From assembly GCA_023488865.1 (NCBI GenBank), contig JAMDDG010000317.1, positions 1-16,534 on the forward strand: 16,534 bases of DNA, in the 5' to 3' direction. A program made the translations under genes and the position numbers. Below are positions 1 to 7,712 of this stretch, in pieces; position 1 is the stretch's first letter, and every line of letters starts with the position of its first letter. This DNA comes from Bacteroidota bacterium. Its GTDB lineage: Bacteria; Bacteroidota; Bacteroidia; Bacteroidales; Prolixibacteraceae. A model generated the notes under the pieces. It made no database searches, was not told the origin of the DNA, and was given only the letters and a program-made list of their open reading frames with translations.

Positions 1-2
1 TT

Positions 3-197
3 GCCTTGCATGCCGGAGCCAACGATCTGGGCTCCATTATGATCGAAGAGAATGTGGTCTCAGCGGCCGGCGCCTCCTTTTCGATGGATGCTTTTCAGAT
101 GCAAAAATGCATTGCCGATGCCGGATTCATACCCCAACTTAGGAATCAGGCTTATGAGTCGATCAGTTTGCCTGAGGGGGTCGAAGCTACGAATTAA
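3..197 (+). CDS. mqnC: Cyclic dehypoxanthine futalosine synthase, C-terminal fragment
   Basis: Partial gene: the 5' part lies left of the window and the frame is open from base 3 to the TAA at 195-197. The visible 64 residues include HAGANDLGSIMIEENVVSAAG, followed by a short helix-rich tail ending in an AGFIPQLRNQAYE segment. This GANDLGS-MIEENV block is typical of the C-terminus of MqnC, the radical-SAM enzyme that cyclises dehypoxanthine futalosine in the futalosine route to menaquinone. The paralogue MqnE has a GxDDxDGT type of sequence at the same place, so MqnC is favoured. The radical-SAM CxxxCxxC motif is outside the window and cannot be checked. Menaquinone made through futalosine fits an anaerobic or microaerophilic Bacteroidota host (inference). 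Confidence 0.85.
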   Translation, partial: ALHAGANDLGSIMIEENVVSAAGASFSMDAFQMQKCIADAGFIPQLRNQAYESISLPEGVEATN

Positions 198-200
198 AGA

Positions 201-420
201 AATGACCATTGTCGATGGTGCGAAACACATTTAATGCAAAGAAATGGGAATTGAACATGACGCAGTGTCAGATTTCAGTTGAGCGAAGTGGGCGGAAGGT
301 CGAACATTGACCATTGTCGGTAGAGAAATGTGTGTTTCACCTGACGCAATGTCAGTTTTCGGTCTGGGAATGAACACATTCAGTCAAACAATGAAAGCTG
401 TCGGTCAAGCAATGAAGATC
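201..420. repeat. Degenerate TGAC-N4/5-GTC intergenic repeats
   Basis: Directly after mqnC two short elements alternate. Element A, TGACCATTGTCG, occurs at 204-215 and 308-319. Element B, TGACGCARTGTCAG, occurs at 258-271 and 342-355. Each is an imperfect palindrome (TGAC, 4-5 bases, GTC), and a decayed copy (GCTGTCGG) lies near 397-404. GAAACACATTT at 222-232 and AAATGTGTGTTTC at 326-338 are also near-complementary. No convincing protein is encoded here. Function is unknown; they could be regulator sites, decayed intergenic repeats or RNA hairpins. Confidence 0.5.
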
Positions 421-736
421 TGCTGTGACGACCATTTTATAACCGTGTTTGAGTTTTGGAAAATACCGAGTTAGCTGTATTCGCAGAAAGAGTTGAACGG
501 ATCACCAATCCGTGGTTTAGATGTGCAGGGAATGTGTAAAGAAGTATCAAGAACGCCTTTATGTGATCAATAAATTTCTCATTCCAATCTCTTTGGCGGG
601 ATATTACAAGAATAATATTTACTTTTGAACTGACTTGGTTCAATTATAGTTTGCAGATGATTTGAATTCCAGATTTGCTACAGTAAGATGAATTGGATTA
701 ATCTATTACATCACCAAATCTATAAACTACCTAACT
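421..736. other. Spacer with one weak promoter-like match
   Basis: About 300 bases with no supported gene. A minus-strand reading frame across 437-643 has no recognisable features and is probably chance. The only signal is a weak Bacteroidota promoter match: TTTG at 624-627, 18 bases, then ATAGTTTG at 646-653 against the consensus TAnnTTTG. If real, it would fire rightward towards the small ORF at 737 and the large operon. Confidence 0.3.
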
Positions 737-904
737 ATGCCGCTCTTCAGAATTCCCGGATTATCCTTCTCCCTCAACCGACTGTTGGGAGTAACTGCAT
801 TAAAACGGAAGGTTGCTCAATCTACCGGTATCCCCACAACAACAGGAGGGATTGAAAAGAAAATCGGGACAGTTATCCTTCAGTCATTGTTTGGAAAGAA
901 ATGA
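737..904 (+). CDS. Small basic protein, 55 aa, unknown function
   Basis: A short complete frame with an ATG at 737-739 and a TGA at 902-904. The protein begins MPLFRIPGLSFSLNRLLG and continues with a KRK cluster at residues 23-25, TGIPTTTGG at 30-38, EKKIG at 40-44 and a C-terminal SLFGKK. Nine Lys/Arg against one Glu make it strongly basic. The TGIPTT-G-KKIG core reads like a conserved short protein rather than random sequence, and I have an unverified impression of similar short basic proteins in other Bacteroidota. It ends 24 bases before the ATG of the TPR-protease gene, so it could share its transcript. It has no signal peptide or transmembrane segment. It may be nucleic-acid binding (inference from charge alone). 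Confidence 0.5.
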   Translation: MPLFRIPGLSFSLNRLLGVTALKRKVAQSTGIPTTTGGIEKKIGTVILQSLFGKK

Positions 905-928
905 TAATTCACCACAACTTTGAATGAT

Positions 929-2998
929 ATGCAATCAAAATATTTGCTGCTGATATTGGGAATAGTTGACTTTTTTTCTGGCAATGCCCAAAGTTACAAT
1001 CTGCAGCAGGGGATTGATGCAATGAAGTTGTCAGACGATGACAAGGCTTTGGATTATCTCAGCCGTGAACTTAAAGATAATCCCAAAGAAGCAGTGGCTT
1101 ACTTTTACCGGGCCTCCGTTTATAACAGGAAGGATCAGAATGCATCTGCCTTGAGCGATATCAACCATGCCATCAGTTTCTCTCATTCAAAAGACAAGAA
1201 ATGGTTACCTGATGCTTATTGTCTGAGGGGGAATATCCATCTTAAAATTCAGGAATACGATAAATCTTTCGGGGACTATAATTCGGCCCTGAAGATTGCT
1301 CCGGGCAATGTTAATGTATACATCGACCGGGCTCAAGTCTATATCGACCTTAAACAGTATCGTAAAGCGGAAGTGGATTACCGTCGCGTTTTAAAAATTG
1401 ACGAAGGGGAAATTCGCGCTTGGGCTGGTCTGGGAAGGAACTATTTTCTGGAGGGACAACTGGGCGAAGCAGAAAAAATCCTGGATAAATTGATCGGGCT
1501 TTCCCCCGGGAATTCAATGGCGTTCTATCATAGGGGTTTTGTTCGTTTCGGGCTGAAGATGTACGATGAAGCCATTAGCGATCTCTTCCAAAGTATTGTT
1601 CTTGATGAAACAGACGCAGATGCAAGGAGTTGCTTTGTTTCTTATGCTGAAAAGAATTACCCGCTGGCTATTTCAAAGGTGAACAAGCAAATGTGCTTAC
1701 ATACGGGGAATGACTTTTGGTATATACTTCGGGCACAATTATTTCAAGGGAAAGGGAATTATAAAGCGGCCATTAATGATTACTCAAAAGCTGTGGAATT
1801 GGCTGACATTGATTCCAAAGCCCGGGTTCTTGCTCTCAGGGCAGGGAGTTATTCGGATGCCGGGATGTATGATAAGGCAATTGCCGATCTTTCCGAATCT
1901 ATATCACTCGATTCACTGGATGCGTTCACATACGCCCAAAGAGGCAACTGCAAACGGTTGAATGGCAATTATCAAGGCGCTATTGACGATTTCACCAAAG
2001 CGTCGGAGATTGAGCCGGGTGAATCCTGGTTCTTATATTGCAGAGGCTGGAGCTATGAAAACACACGGTCTTTTGATAAGGCGATGAGTGATTACAACGA
2101 TGCAATCTCGCTCGACAAAAGTTATGCCTATACCTATTTACAAAGAGGGAGACTTTATGAACAGCAATTCATGGACACATTGAATGCCAGGAAAGATTAT
2201 TCTGCCATACTCGAATACGACACAATTATCAACAAAGAAGGAAATTGCCGTCAATATGCCCTTTTTCATTTAGGAAAAATTGAAGAATCCGTTGATTGGA
2301 TGAACAAAATCCTGCTCGAATATCCCAACGAGGGCAATTATTATGATGCCACTTGCTTATATTCCCTTATCCACGAGCCGAAAAAGGCCATTTTAAACCT
2401 GGAATTGGCATTTAAGAATGGCTATATCGGGTTTAATCATCTTGCAGCAGACGATGATCTCAACAATATCCGGCAGTTGCCTGAATTTAAAGCATTGGTT
2501 GAACATTGGAAAGCTGTTCGCGATGATGCAGTGAAAGCTGACGAAAAAACCAATCTGATCCTACCTGATATCATTCAGGGTAAAGCATCCTTTCCGATAA
2601 AGCAGAGAGGATCCGGGGTTTACGAAATACCTTGTACGATTAATGATTTGGCGCTTAAAATGGTTTTTGACACCGGGGCAAGCGACATCTCTGTCTCCCA
2701 GACCGAGGTACAGTTTATGTTGAAAAACGGCTACATTGGGGCCGAAGATATAGCCGGTATTCAAAAATATATCAATGCAGCCGGGGGCATTGTAACCGGT
2801 ACCAGAATAATCTTTCGCAAAGTCGATCTTGGCGGTATCATCCTCAGAAATGTAGGCGCCTCCGTGATCAACAATAAAAATGCCCCGCTCCTGTTTGGCC
2901 AGAGCGCTTTAAGTAAATACGGAAAAATCGTGATTGACAATGAAAACAAGGTGATAACAATAACGACGAATAACAATAGCGTAAAATTTGCAAATTAA
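929..2998 (+). CDS. Exported TPR protein with C-terminal retropepsin-like aspartic protease domain
   Basis: Start chosen at ATG 929 rather than the TTG at 920, because it opens a short signal-like sequence, MQSKYLLLILGIVDFFSGNA, before Q-S; export to the periplasm or cell surface is inferred. Residues ~20-500 are repeated helix pairs with TPR spacing (AVAYFYRASVYNRK, YIDRAQVYIDLKQY, FAYAQRGNCKRLNGNY-like units ending in D-A-I/F-S), about ten or more copies. Residues ~545-689 form a second domain with GVYEIPCTINDLALKMVFDTGASDISVS split over two strands. FDTGASD, with the catalytic-type Asp at residue 581, is the active-site signature of retroviral/clan AA aspartic proteases, and LLFGQSALSKYG matches the second conserved strand-turn. 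Such single-domain proteases act as dimers. The stop is 8 bases before the WG-repeat gene, which indicates an operon. The substrate is unknown; the TPRs may present targets or mediate assembly. Confidence 0.85.
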   Translation: MQSKYLLLILGIVDFFSGNAQSYNLQQGIDAMKLSDDDKALDYLSRELKDNPKEAVAYFYRASVYNRKDQNASALSDINHAISFSHSKDKKWLPDAYCLRGNIHLKIQEYDKSFGDYNSALKIAPGNVNVYIDRAQVYIDLKQYRKAEVDYRRVLKIDEGEIRAWAGLGRNYFLEGQLGEAEKILDKLIGLSPGNSMAFYHRGFVRFGLKMYDEAISDLFQSIVLDETDADARSCFVSYAEKNYPLAISKVNKQMCLHTGNDFWYILRAQLFQGKGNYKAAINDYSKAVELADIDSKARVLALRAGSYSDAGMYDKAIADLSESISLDSLDAFTYAQRGNCKRLNGNYQGAIDDFTKASEIEPGESWFLYCRGWSYENTRSFDKAMSDYNDAISLDKSYAYTYLQRGRLYEQQFMDTLNARKDYSAILEYDTIINKEGNCRQYALFHLGKIEESVDWMNKILLEYPNEGNYYDATCLYSLIHEPKKAILNLELAFKNGYIGFNHLAADDDLNNIRQLPEFKALVEHWKAVRDDAVKADEKTNLILPDIIQGKASFPIKQRGSGVYEIPCTINDLALKMVFDTGASDISVSQTEVQFMLKNGYIGAEDIAGIQKYINAAGGIVTGTRIIFRKVDLGGIILRNVGASVINNKNAPLLFGQSALSKYGKIVIDNENKVITITTNNNSVKFAN

Positions 2999-3006
2999 TA
3001 GAGAAT

Positions 3007-5223
3007 ATGAAATGCACCTCCTGCCAGGGCGAATGGACCCCACCTCAAAATATCTCGATTAGCAAATGCCCGTTTTGTGGTATTGACCTGTTAATGATAT
3101 TGAACCAACAGGCCGGAGAATTAACCCCTGAAATTATTCTCCGCAACATGATTACCATTTATGGGCTTGAGCTTTTGCAAAACGAGCAGCGTCTGCTGGC
3201 TATGATTGCCGATCTTTTTGCACACGACAAAAAGACCAAAAAACTTTTGCAGCTCTCTGTAAAAGAAAAGATACCGCAACAAATGGCCGTTATGCACAAT
3301 GACCCCGACCGAGAATTAAGATTAAACGCTATACAAAGCCATTTAACTGATGAAGATATTTTAGGAAAAGACGCTATTGAAAGAATATTAACCCTTTGGC
3401 GCACTGCTTTGGATTGGGTAGAACCGAAAGAAACATTCGAAATTGTTTGGCGTGGGGGGTATTGTGGTTTCAAAAGTTCAAAGAGAGGAATGATTTCACC
3501 GTTTAAATATGATTATATTGGGAATTTCAATGAAGATCAGGCATGTGCGAAATTAAACGGCAAATGGGGGTTTATCGACAAAATTGGTAAAGAAGTTATA
3601 CAATTAAAGTATGATGAAGCTGATAGTTTCAGCGACGGCTTGGCTCGTGTAAAATTAAACTATAAATATGGTTTTATCGACAAAACCGGCAAAGAGGTAA
3701 TCCAAGTTAAGTATGAAAATGCCGAGTCATTCAGCGAAGGTGTTGCCAGTGTGAAGTTAAATGGGAAATGGGGTTTTGTTGATAAAACAGGCAAAATAAT
3801 TATCCCGTTTATGTATGAATATACCAACAAATTCAGTGAAGGATGGGCAGCAATTCAGCAATCAAATGGTAATTGGGGATTTCTTGACAAAAATTGTGCT
3901 CAGATAGACCTGTTCAGATACAGCTATGCTTTTTCTTTCAGTGACGGATTGGCATTGGTAAAATTAAATGATAAATGGGGCTACATAAACAAAGCAGGTA
4001 AAAAGGCAACCCCATTTAGGTACAGCTATGCCGTTTCTTTCTGTGACGGGTTGGCGTTAGTAAAATTAAATGACAAATGGGGCTACATAAACAAAGCAGG
4101 AGAAGAGGTAATCCCATTTAGGTACAATGAGGCGGAGTCTTTTAGAGAAGGTGTTGCCACTGTAAGATTAAATGACAAATGGGGCTACATAAACAAAGCA
4201 GGGGAAGAGGTAATCCCATTTAGGTACAGTCAGGCCAAGTCTTTCAGAGAAGGTGTTGCCATTGTAAGATTAAATGACAAATGGGGCTACATAAACAAAG
4301 TAGGGGAAGAAGTAATTCCATTTATATATGATAAAGCCGATTATTTCATAAATGATATGGCACCAGTTAAATTAAATGGCCAATATGGTTTTATCGACAA
4401 AACCGGCAAAGAGATAATCCCGATAAAGTATGATGAAAACATATTTTTCAAGGAAGGTTTGGCTTGTGTAAAAACGAAAGGTAAATATGGTTTTATCGAC
4501 AAAACCGGTAAAGAGGTAATTCCATTTAGGTATGAAAAGGCCAATGATTTCAATAATGGAATGGCTAGAGTTAAACTAAATGATCTAAATGGTTTTATCG
4601 ACAAAACCGGCATTGAGATAATCCCGTTAAGGTATGATGAGGTCGGAGGATTTGACGACAAAACGGGTAAGGAGTTAGGCCCTTTACTAACTACAGAGGT
4701 TGGGGGATTCTTCGAAGACATTGCAAGAGTTAAATATAACGGGAAATGGGGTTTTATTGACAAAACCGGCAAGGAGGTAATTCCTTTTAAGTATGATGAG
4801 GTCGGAGTATTTTACGGAGGCATTGCCAGAGTTAAACATAACGGGAAATGGGGTTTTGTTGACAAAACCGGCAAAGTGGTGACCCCCTTTAAGTATGATG
4901 AGATAAAGGTGTTTAAAGAAGATATGGCCGGAGTTAAATTGAATGGGAAATGGGGTTTTATTGATAAGACCGGTAAAGAGCTAATTCCGCTAAGGTACGA
5001 TGATGTGGGGCTTTTCAACGACGGCTTGGCTAGAGTAGAATTAAATAATATGAATTTTTTAGATTTCAAATGTGGTTTTATCGATAAAACCGGTAAAGAG
5101 GTAATTCCAATAAAATACCTCTATGCAGAGTCTTTCCGTGATGGATTGGCAAAAGTAAAATTAAATAACAAATGTGGTTTTATTGATAGGAACGGCAAAT
5201 GGGTAAGAGATATATATTTTTAA
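3007..5223 (+). CDS. Zinc-ribbon protein with ~16 WG repeats
   Basis: 738 aa. The N-terminus carries a four-cysteine zinc ribbon: C3-x2-C6 and C21-P-F-C24-G. A helical region follows (residues ~40-140; HNDPDRELRLNAIQ, ERILTLWRTALDW). From about residue 150 to the end runs a tandem array of WG repeats, with units of the form K-L-N-G-K-W-G-F-I-D-K-T-G-K-E-V-I-P-x-K-Y. I count about 16 recognisable units, plus a degenerate first one (YCGFKSSKRG) and a partly collapsed one near residue 555-565 (DDKTGKELGP). WG repeats form beta-rich repeat surfaces and their ligands are generally unknown. There is no signal peptide, so the protein is probably cytoplasmic, unlike its upstream neighbour. It lies 8 bases after the TPR-protease gene and 13 before the next gene. 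It may be a sensor or scaffold for the downstream kinase module (inference). Confidence 0.9.
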   Translation: MKCTSCQGEWTPPQNISISKCPFCGIDLLMILNQQAGELTPEIILRNMITIYGLELLQNEQRLLAMIADLFAHDKKTKKLLQLSVKEKIPQQMAVMHNDPDRELRLNAIQSHLTDEDILGKDAIERILTLWRTALDWVEPKETFEIVWRGGYCGFKSSKRGMISPFKYDYIGNFNEDQACAKLNGKWGFIDKIGKEVIQLKYDEADSFSDGLARVKLNYKYGFIDKTGKEVIQVKYENAESFSEGVASVKLNGKWGFVDKTGKIIIPFMYEYTNKFSEGWAAIQQSNGNWGFLDKNCAQIDLFRYSYAFSFSDGLALVKLNDKWGYINKAGKKATPFRYSYAVSFCDGLALVKLNDKWGYINKAGEEVIPFRYNEAESFREGVATVRLNDKWGYINKAGEEVIPFRYSQAKSFREGVAIVRLNDKWGYINKVGEEVIPFIYDKADYFINDMAPVKLNGQYGFIDKTGKEIIPIKYDENIFFKEGLACVKTKGKYGFIDKTGKEVIPFRYEKANDFNNGMARVKLNDLNGFIDKTGIEIIPLRYDEVGGFDDKTGKELGPLLTTEVGGFFEDIARVKYNGKWGFIDKTGKEVIPFKYDEVGVFYGGIARVKHNGKWGFVDKTGKVVTPFKYDEIKVFKEDMAGVKLNGKWGFIDKTGKELIPLRYDDVGLFNDGLARVELNNMNFLDFKCGFIDKTGKEVIPIKYLYAESFRDGLAKVKLNNKCGFIDRNGKWVRDIYF
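3964..4371 (+). repeat. Near-identical 102-bp coding tandem repeats
   Basis: Within the WG array, four consecutive 102-bp (34-codon) units start at 3964, 4066, 4168 and 4270. They are almost identical in DNA over the block TTAAATGACAAATGGGGCTA and the following ACATAAACAAAGCAGG stretch, down to third codon positions. Units elsewhere in the gene match in protein but differ at synonymous sites. This points to recent unit duplication or gene conversion in the middle of the array. Confidence 0.85.
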
Positions 5224-5236
5224 TCAATGAACGATT

Positions 5237-5596
5237 ATGAAAAATAATGAATTGGAAATTAAACTTGTAAATGCATTCAAGGAGAAACTGAAAGGACAAA
5301 TATCAGATAACGGTGAGTTATTGATGTTTAGAATACCTGTAAGGATTGTTAAAATTGGTGAGCTAACTGCAACAATACAACATAGAAGTTTTGATGTTAA
5401 TCAATTATTATTACATGGTAGCACTAATGTGTATTTAGCTGGAGTGATTGAAATTTATATAGAAGATGAATTCAAAAATGTTAAGCCAAGTGAATTTTAC
5501 AATTTTGAAGCAATAGGAGTTGGAGCAAAATTAAATGCTGACAAGGAATTTGAGATTCAAGATAAGATTACACTAAGCAATTTCAATAAGAGGTAA
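5237..5596 (+). CDS. Unknown 119-aa protein
   Basis: I do not recognise this family. The frame is complete, starts at ATG 5237 and ends with a TAA at 5594-5596 that overlaps the ATG of the kinase gene by one base, so translation is probably coupled. The protein starts with a charged helix (NELEIKLVNAFKEKLKGQ). It continues with alternating hydrophobic strands (LLMFRIPVRIVKIGELTATIQHRSFDV is split by short turns) and an acidic stretch IEIYIEDEFKNVKPSEF. It is soluble by appearance, with no cysteines and no export signal. Its DNA is clearly more AT-rich than the kinase gene that follows, like the DUF2971 gene further on. It may be an immunity or adaptor protein that varies between copies of the operon (speculative). 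Confidence 0.75.
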   Translation: MKNNELEIKLVNAFKEKLKGQISDNGELLMFRIPVRIVKIGELTATIQHRSFDVNQLLLHGSTNVYLAGVIEIYIEDEFKNVKPSEFYNFEAIGVGAKLNADKEFEIQDKITLSNFNKR

Positions 5597-6882
5597 TGAA
5601 AGAATTCAAATCATCCGATAAAATCGAATTAAAGGTTGGCGGTAGTGTATTCGTTAAAAAGAAGTTGGGTGAAGGCGGCCAGGGTATTGTTTATTTGGTA
5701 GAGCTCAATGGCAAAGATTATGCCCTGAAATGGTACACCCAGCCCTGCAAGAAGGAGTTTTACGACAATCTCGACAACAACATCCGCAACGGTGCGCCAA
5801 CCGGGGCATTCCTTTGGCCGCAGTTTTTAACGGTATGGAAAGAGAAACAATTCGGCTACCTCATGGCTTTACGTACGCCGGAATACCACGATTTTTCACA
5901 CTTCCTGCTAGCCAAAGTGCGTTTTGCCAGTTTGTCGGCTATGATTAGCGCGGCCTTGCAAATCAGCAACGCGTTTCGCGAGTTGCACCGCAAAGGCTAC
6001 AGTTATCAGGATTTAAACGACGGCAATTTTTTCATCAATCCCCAAACGGGCGATGTGCTGATTTGCGACAACGACAACGTGGCGCCTTACGGCAAAAATC
6101 TGGGAATTGCCGGGAAATGCCGCTACATGGCCCCCGAAGTGGTGTTGCGTAAAAATTTGCCCAATGCCGATTCCGACCGCTTTTCGCTGGCCGTCATCCT
6201 TTTCATGTTGTTGTTCAACAATCATCCGCTCGAAGGCAAGCTGGTTGCGGCCGTTCCCTGTCTGACTGATGAGATGGAACGCCTTTTTTATGGCAGCAAT
6301 CCCGTTTTTATCTTCGACCCGCAAAACGATGCGAACCGTCCGGTTATGGGCATCCACACCAACGCGATTCGACGTTGGCCGGTCTTTCCACAGTTTATAC
6401 AGGAGGCTTTTGTTCGTGCTTTTGGCTACAGTTGCATACACGAACCCAACCGGCGCGAACCCGAAAACGAATGGCAAAAGCTGTTTCAGCAATTGCGCGA
6501 CCAAACAGTGAAGTGCAGTTGTGGCAGCGAAACGTTTATCGACACCACCTCCGCTCCTGTTTGTATCAATTGTCGCAAAAATTTGGGCGATCCGCTGAAA
6601 CTGACTATCAACCGTCACCGGGTGGTTATGTTCCCCGGACAAAAAACTTACAGCTTCCACACCAGATTGCACAGCGACGATTATACCACCATTACCGGCG
6701 AGGTTATTCAAAACAAAAACAACCCCAATTTGTGGGGCTTGCGAAATTTAACTTCCGACAACTGGATGATCACCTTGCCCGATGGCTCACAAAAAAGCAT
6801 TACGAACAACGAGGTTGTTCCGGTTTTCAAAGATGTTCAGATTATTTTTGCCGGAGGGGTGAAGGGGGAAATGGTCGGTTAA
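5596..6882 (+). CDS. TerY-P-type Ser/Thr protein kinase with zinc ribbon
   Basis: 428 aa. Kinase motifs in order: glycine loop GEGGQGIVY (25-33), ATP-anchoring Lys K45 in YALKWY, catalytic loop GYSYQDLNDGNFF with Asp D139 and Asn N144, metal-binding CDNDN (D158 in the DFG position), MAPE (178-181), and D194-x-F for the F helix. The usual HRD reads Y-Q-D and DFG reads D-N-D, but the core Lys and the Asp residues are kept, so activity is likely. After the kinase core comes a zinc ribbon (C307, C309, C323, C326). The tail at 340-428 is beta-rich, including YSFHTRLHSDDYTTITGEV, NPNLWGLRNLT and a final VQIIFAGG, and may be an FHA-like fold (inference). The gene shares an operon with a vWA and a PP2C gene. 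Kinase, PP2C phosphatase and TerY-vWA form the TerY-P triad described beside tellurite-resistance genes. Confidence 0.88.
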   Translation: MKEFKSSDKIELKVGGSVFVKKKLGEGGQGIVYLVELNGKDYALKWYTQPCKKEFYDNLDNNIRNGAPTGAFLWPQFLTVWKEKQFGYLMALRTPEYHDFSHFLLAKVRFASLSAMISAALQISNAFRELHRKGYSYQDLNDGNFFINPQTGDVLICDNDNVAPYGKNLGIAGKCRYMAPEVVLRKNLPNADSDRFSLAVILFMLLFNNHPLEGKLVAAVPCLTDEMERLFYGSNPVFIFDPQNDANRPVMGIHTNAIRRWPVFPQFIQEAFVRAFGYSCIHEPNRREPENEWQKLFQQLRDQTVKCSCGSETFIDTTSAPVCINCRKNLGDPLKLTINRHRVVMFPGQKTYSFHTRLHSDDYTTITGEVIQNKNNPNLWGLRNLTSDNWMITLPDGSQKSITNNEVVPVFKDVQIIFAGGVKGEMVG

Positions 6883-6906
6883 TAAATAATAAAATGAAGT
6901 AAAAAG

Positions 6907-7689
6907 ATGGCAGTCATTTACTTGAACGAAGAAGCAAGAATGGCATTTGAAGATAATAGTAGTAAACCAATTTATCGCTATTGTTCTTTAGAAAATGCCT
7001 TGACTATGATTAGTAAAAATAGTTTCTGGTTCTCTAATCCTATAAAATGGCCTGATCCATTTGAAAGGCTTTTTATTGATGCAGAATATCTGTTGAATGG
7101 AGCCAAACTTGAATTTCCTTACAAAGGTAAACTCTTTTGTATGTGTGTAACTCAAGAAATTAATAGTGAAGCTACATGGAATGCTTATTCTTCCACCCAA
7201 ATTGCTATACAGTTTGAGCTAAACACTAAAGCCTTTATTAATTTATTAGAAAAACAAACAAAATATGATGTTTTCATAGGTAAAATGAATTATCTACCCA
7301 CCAAAGATATTTGGAGAAATAGTGGACCAGAGGGTTTTAAAATGAGTGATTTATTTGATTCAAACATTGATGAAAAAGAAAAACTGAAGCTATTGTTGTT
7401 GAAACGAGTTTCTTTTGAATATGAAAATGAATTTAGAATTATCTTAATCTCAAAATCAAAAACTGATTCAACAAATGGTGTCAATATTAAAATTCCAAAA
7501 ATAAAAACAAAATTTCCAAAATCGATCAAAGAGATAATTCCATCAATAAAGATTGGCCCATCAAAGAATAATGATTTTGTGAGTGCATTAAAGAAAATTC
7601 TTGTCGAATTGGTTGATTCTGAAATTAGTGCGTCTAAACTTAAAAGAACTTTGAAAGCAAAAGTTTACAATGTGAGTAAAGTAAAATAA
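6907..7689 (+). CDS. DUF2971 family protein
   Basis: 260 aa. The order of motifs fits DUF2971: IYRYCSLENAL (22-32), FWFSNPIKWPDPFE (40-53, the family's NDPFE-like block), FCMCVTQEINSEATWNAYS (77-95, usually CFS...W..Y), an IAIQFEL strand (99-105), and a late KRVSFEYENEFRIILIS with the conserved E-x-E-x-R pattern (about 165-185). The family is common in phage-defence and toxin-like neighbourhoods, but its biochemistry is not settled. It could be the effector of the phosphorylation module (inference). The gene sits between the kinase (24-nt gap) and the vWA gene (23-nt gap), yet is far more AT-rich than both. This suggests insertion of a foreign gene into the triad. M12 (6940) is an alternative start. 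Confidence 0.75.
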   Translation: MAVIYLNEEARMAFEDNSSKPIYRYCSLENALTMISKNSFWFSNPIKWPDPFERLFIDAEYLLNGAKLEFPYKGKLFCMCVTQEINSEATWNAYSSTQIAIQFELNTKAFINLLEKQTKYDVFIGKMNYLPTKDIWRNSGPEGFKMSDLFDSNIDEKEKLKLLLLKRVSFEYENEFRIILISKSKTDSTNGVNIKIPKIKTKFPKSIKEIIPSIKIGPSKNNDFVSALKKILVELVDSEISASKLKRTLKAKVYNVSKVK

Positions 7690-7712
7690 TTCATATATCT
7701 AAAAAATAAACT

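Noticed and set aside
437..643. 68-aa minus-strand frame
   Set aside because: No recognisable motif, no promoter and no neighbour relation; probably a chance frame in a spacer.
890..922. Promoter-like TTTG, 21 bases, CAACTTTG just before the TPR gene
   Set aside because: The first T of the -7 box is missing and the start site would fall on the ATG itself; too weak to list.
920..928. TTG start for the TPR-protease gene
   Set aside because: The ATG at 929 directly opens the signal-like hydrophobic stretch; the extra three residues add nothing.
3964..4371. CRISPR-like regular repeats
   Set aside because: The 102-bp period is in coding frame, has no unique spacers, and is explained by WG protein repeats.
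4341..5069. Minus-strand frames rich in LPVLSIKP repeats
   Set aside because: They are the antisense of the WG-repeat units, and their apparent repetition comes only from that.
6013..6711. 232-aa minus-strand frame in the kinase gene
   Set aside because: Antisense shadow of a gene with clear kinase motifs on the + strand.
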